Positions 5,054 to 5,311 of a stretch of 5,311 nt of DNA are shown one piece after another. The position numbers and the translations under genes are program-made. The stretch covers positions 1 to 5,311 of the forward strand of contig JAGVSV010000191.1 in the NCBI GenBank assembly GCA_019137115.1, in the 5' to 3' direction. The notes beneath the pieces are model-generated. The model was given only the letters and a program-made list of their open reading frames with translations. It was not told the origin of the DNA and searched no databases. The number at the start of each line of letters is the position of its first letter. Within the stretch, counting starts at the first letter, position 1. Origin of the DNA: Bacillota bacterium (GTDB lineage: Bacteria > Bacillota > Clostridia > Christensenellales > Aristaeellaceae).

Positions 5054-5311
5054 ATGAAAATCCTGCGACATCAAACCATTCAGCCGCCCACGCCCAGCTG
5101 CCACGCGGCAACCATTGCCCTGACCCCAACGGGGCTGATGGCCGCCTGGTTTGGCGGCGCACACGAAGGCGCGCGCGATTGCTGGATTTATGCCGCCCGC
5201 AACAACGGTCGGGGCTGGGGTGAACCGTTCCTGGTCGCTTCCCAGGAGGACATGCCGCACTGGAACCCGGTGCTGTACGCGCAGGGGGAGGAAGTATGGC
5301 TGTTCTACAAG
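5054..5311 (+). CDS. Sialidase-like / BNR-repeat family protein (partial, N-terminal 86 aa)
   Basis: Only the first 86 residues are present; the frame is open to the right edge. The sequence matches the start of the sialidase-like beta-propeller family (BNR-2 type, predicted neuraminidases). CHAATIALTPTG at residues 16-27 is followed by LMAAWFGGAHEGARD (28-42), WIYAARNNGRGWGEP (44-58) and HWNPVLYAQGEEVWLFYK (69-86). These resemble the family pattern of a CHA(S/A)T strand, an AWFGG.EG turn, and a WNPVL...LFYK strand. No signal peptide is visible, suggesting a cytoplasmic protein acting on imported glycans, although many members have no proven sialidase activity. The Asp-boxes and catalytic residues that would settle this lie outside the window. 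The start at ATG 5054 follows AAAGGA. It diverges from the SGNH hydrolase with a 68-nt gap, which suggests shared control. Confidence 0.85.
   Translation, partial: MKILRHQTIQPPTPSCHAATIALTPTGLMAAWFGGAHEGARDCWIYAARNNGRGWGEPFLVASQEDMPHWNPVLYAQGEEVWLFYK

Noticed and set aside
4986..5162. N-terminal extension of the SGNH hydrolase by 59 codons
   Set aside because: The extension would cross the ribosome-binding site, the extended -10 promoter and the start of the divergent gene. SGNH proteins normally begin just before the GDS motif, as the shorter start does.
1..5311. CRISPR array, insertion sequence, tRNA or rRNA
   Set aside because: I saw no regularly spaced direct repeats, transposase motifs, terminal inverted repeats, tRNA-like cloverleaf with a TTCGA-type loop, or rRNA-like conserved segments.

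Overview
This 5.3-kb window looks like a chromosomal segment of a high-GC (about 60% by eye) member of the Bacillota, probably a gut-type Clostridia lineage such as the Christensenellales. The grounds are strong AGGAGG ribosome-binding sites before nearly every gene, sigma-A-like promoters, split short-chain chromate-transporter genes, and a secreted PepSY/SH3 multidomain protein of a kind common in that group. The lineage is an inference; there is no rRNA or phylogenetic marker here.

Layout. (1) Positions 1-890, minus strand: the N-terminal 296 residues of a gamma-glutamyltransferase-family Ntn-hydrolase, closest in character to Bacillus YwrD, running off the left edge. (2) Positions 891-1001: a compact divergent promoter region in which the two promoters share one -35 element. 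(3) Positions 1002-2125, plus strand: two translationally coupled half-size chromate-transporter (CHR) genes that overlap by 4 nt. (4) Positions 2196-4295, plus strand: a 699-residue secreted protein with four PepSY-like repeats and two SH3-like domains, 64-70 nt after the transporter pair and with no convincing promoter of its own. (5) Positions 4299-4985, minus strand: a cytoplasmic SGNH/GDSL hydrolase that meets the preceding gene tail to tail with a 3-nt gap. (6) Positions 5054-5311, plus strand: the first 86 residues of a sialidase-like (BNR-type) protein, divergent from the SGNH hydrolase and cut by the right edge.

How the genes fit together. The divergent pairing of a YwrD-like gamma-glutamyltransferase with a two-gene CHR transporter resembles the ywrA/ywrB/ywrD neighbourhood of Bacillus subtilis as I recall it. 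With the shared -35 element, this suggests a functional or regulatory link between the two. The right side (SGNH esterase next to a sialidase-like protein) hints at carbohydrate or glycan processing. I found no mobile element, CRISPR array, tRNA or rRNA, and no convincing factor-independent terminator. I see no clearly novel system. The most notable points are the shared promoter architecture, the conserved neighbourhood, and the duplicated modular protein.
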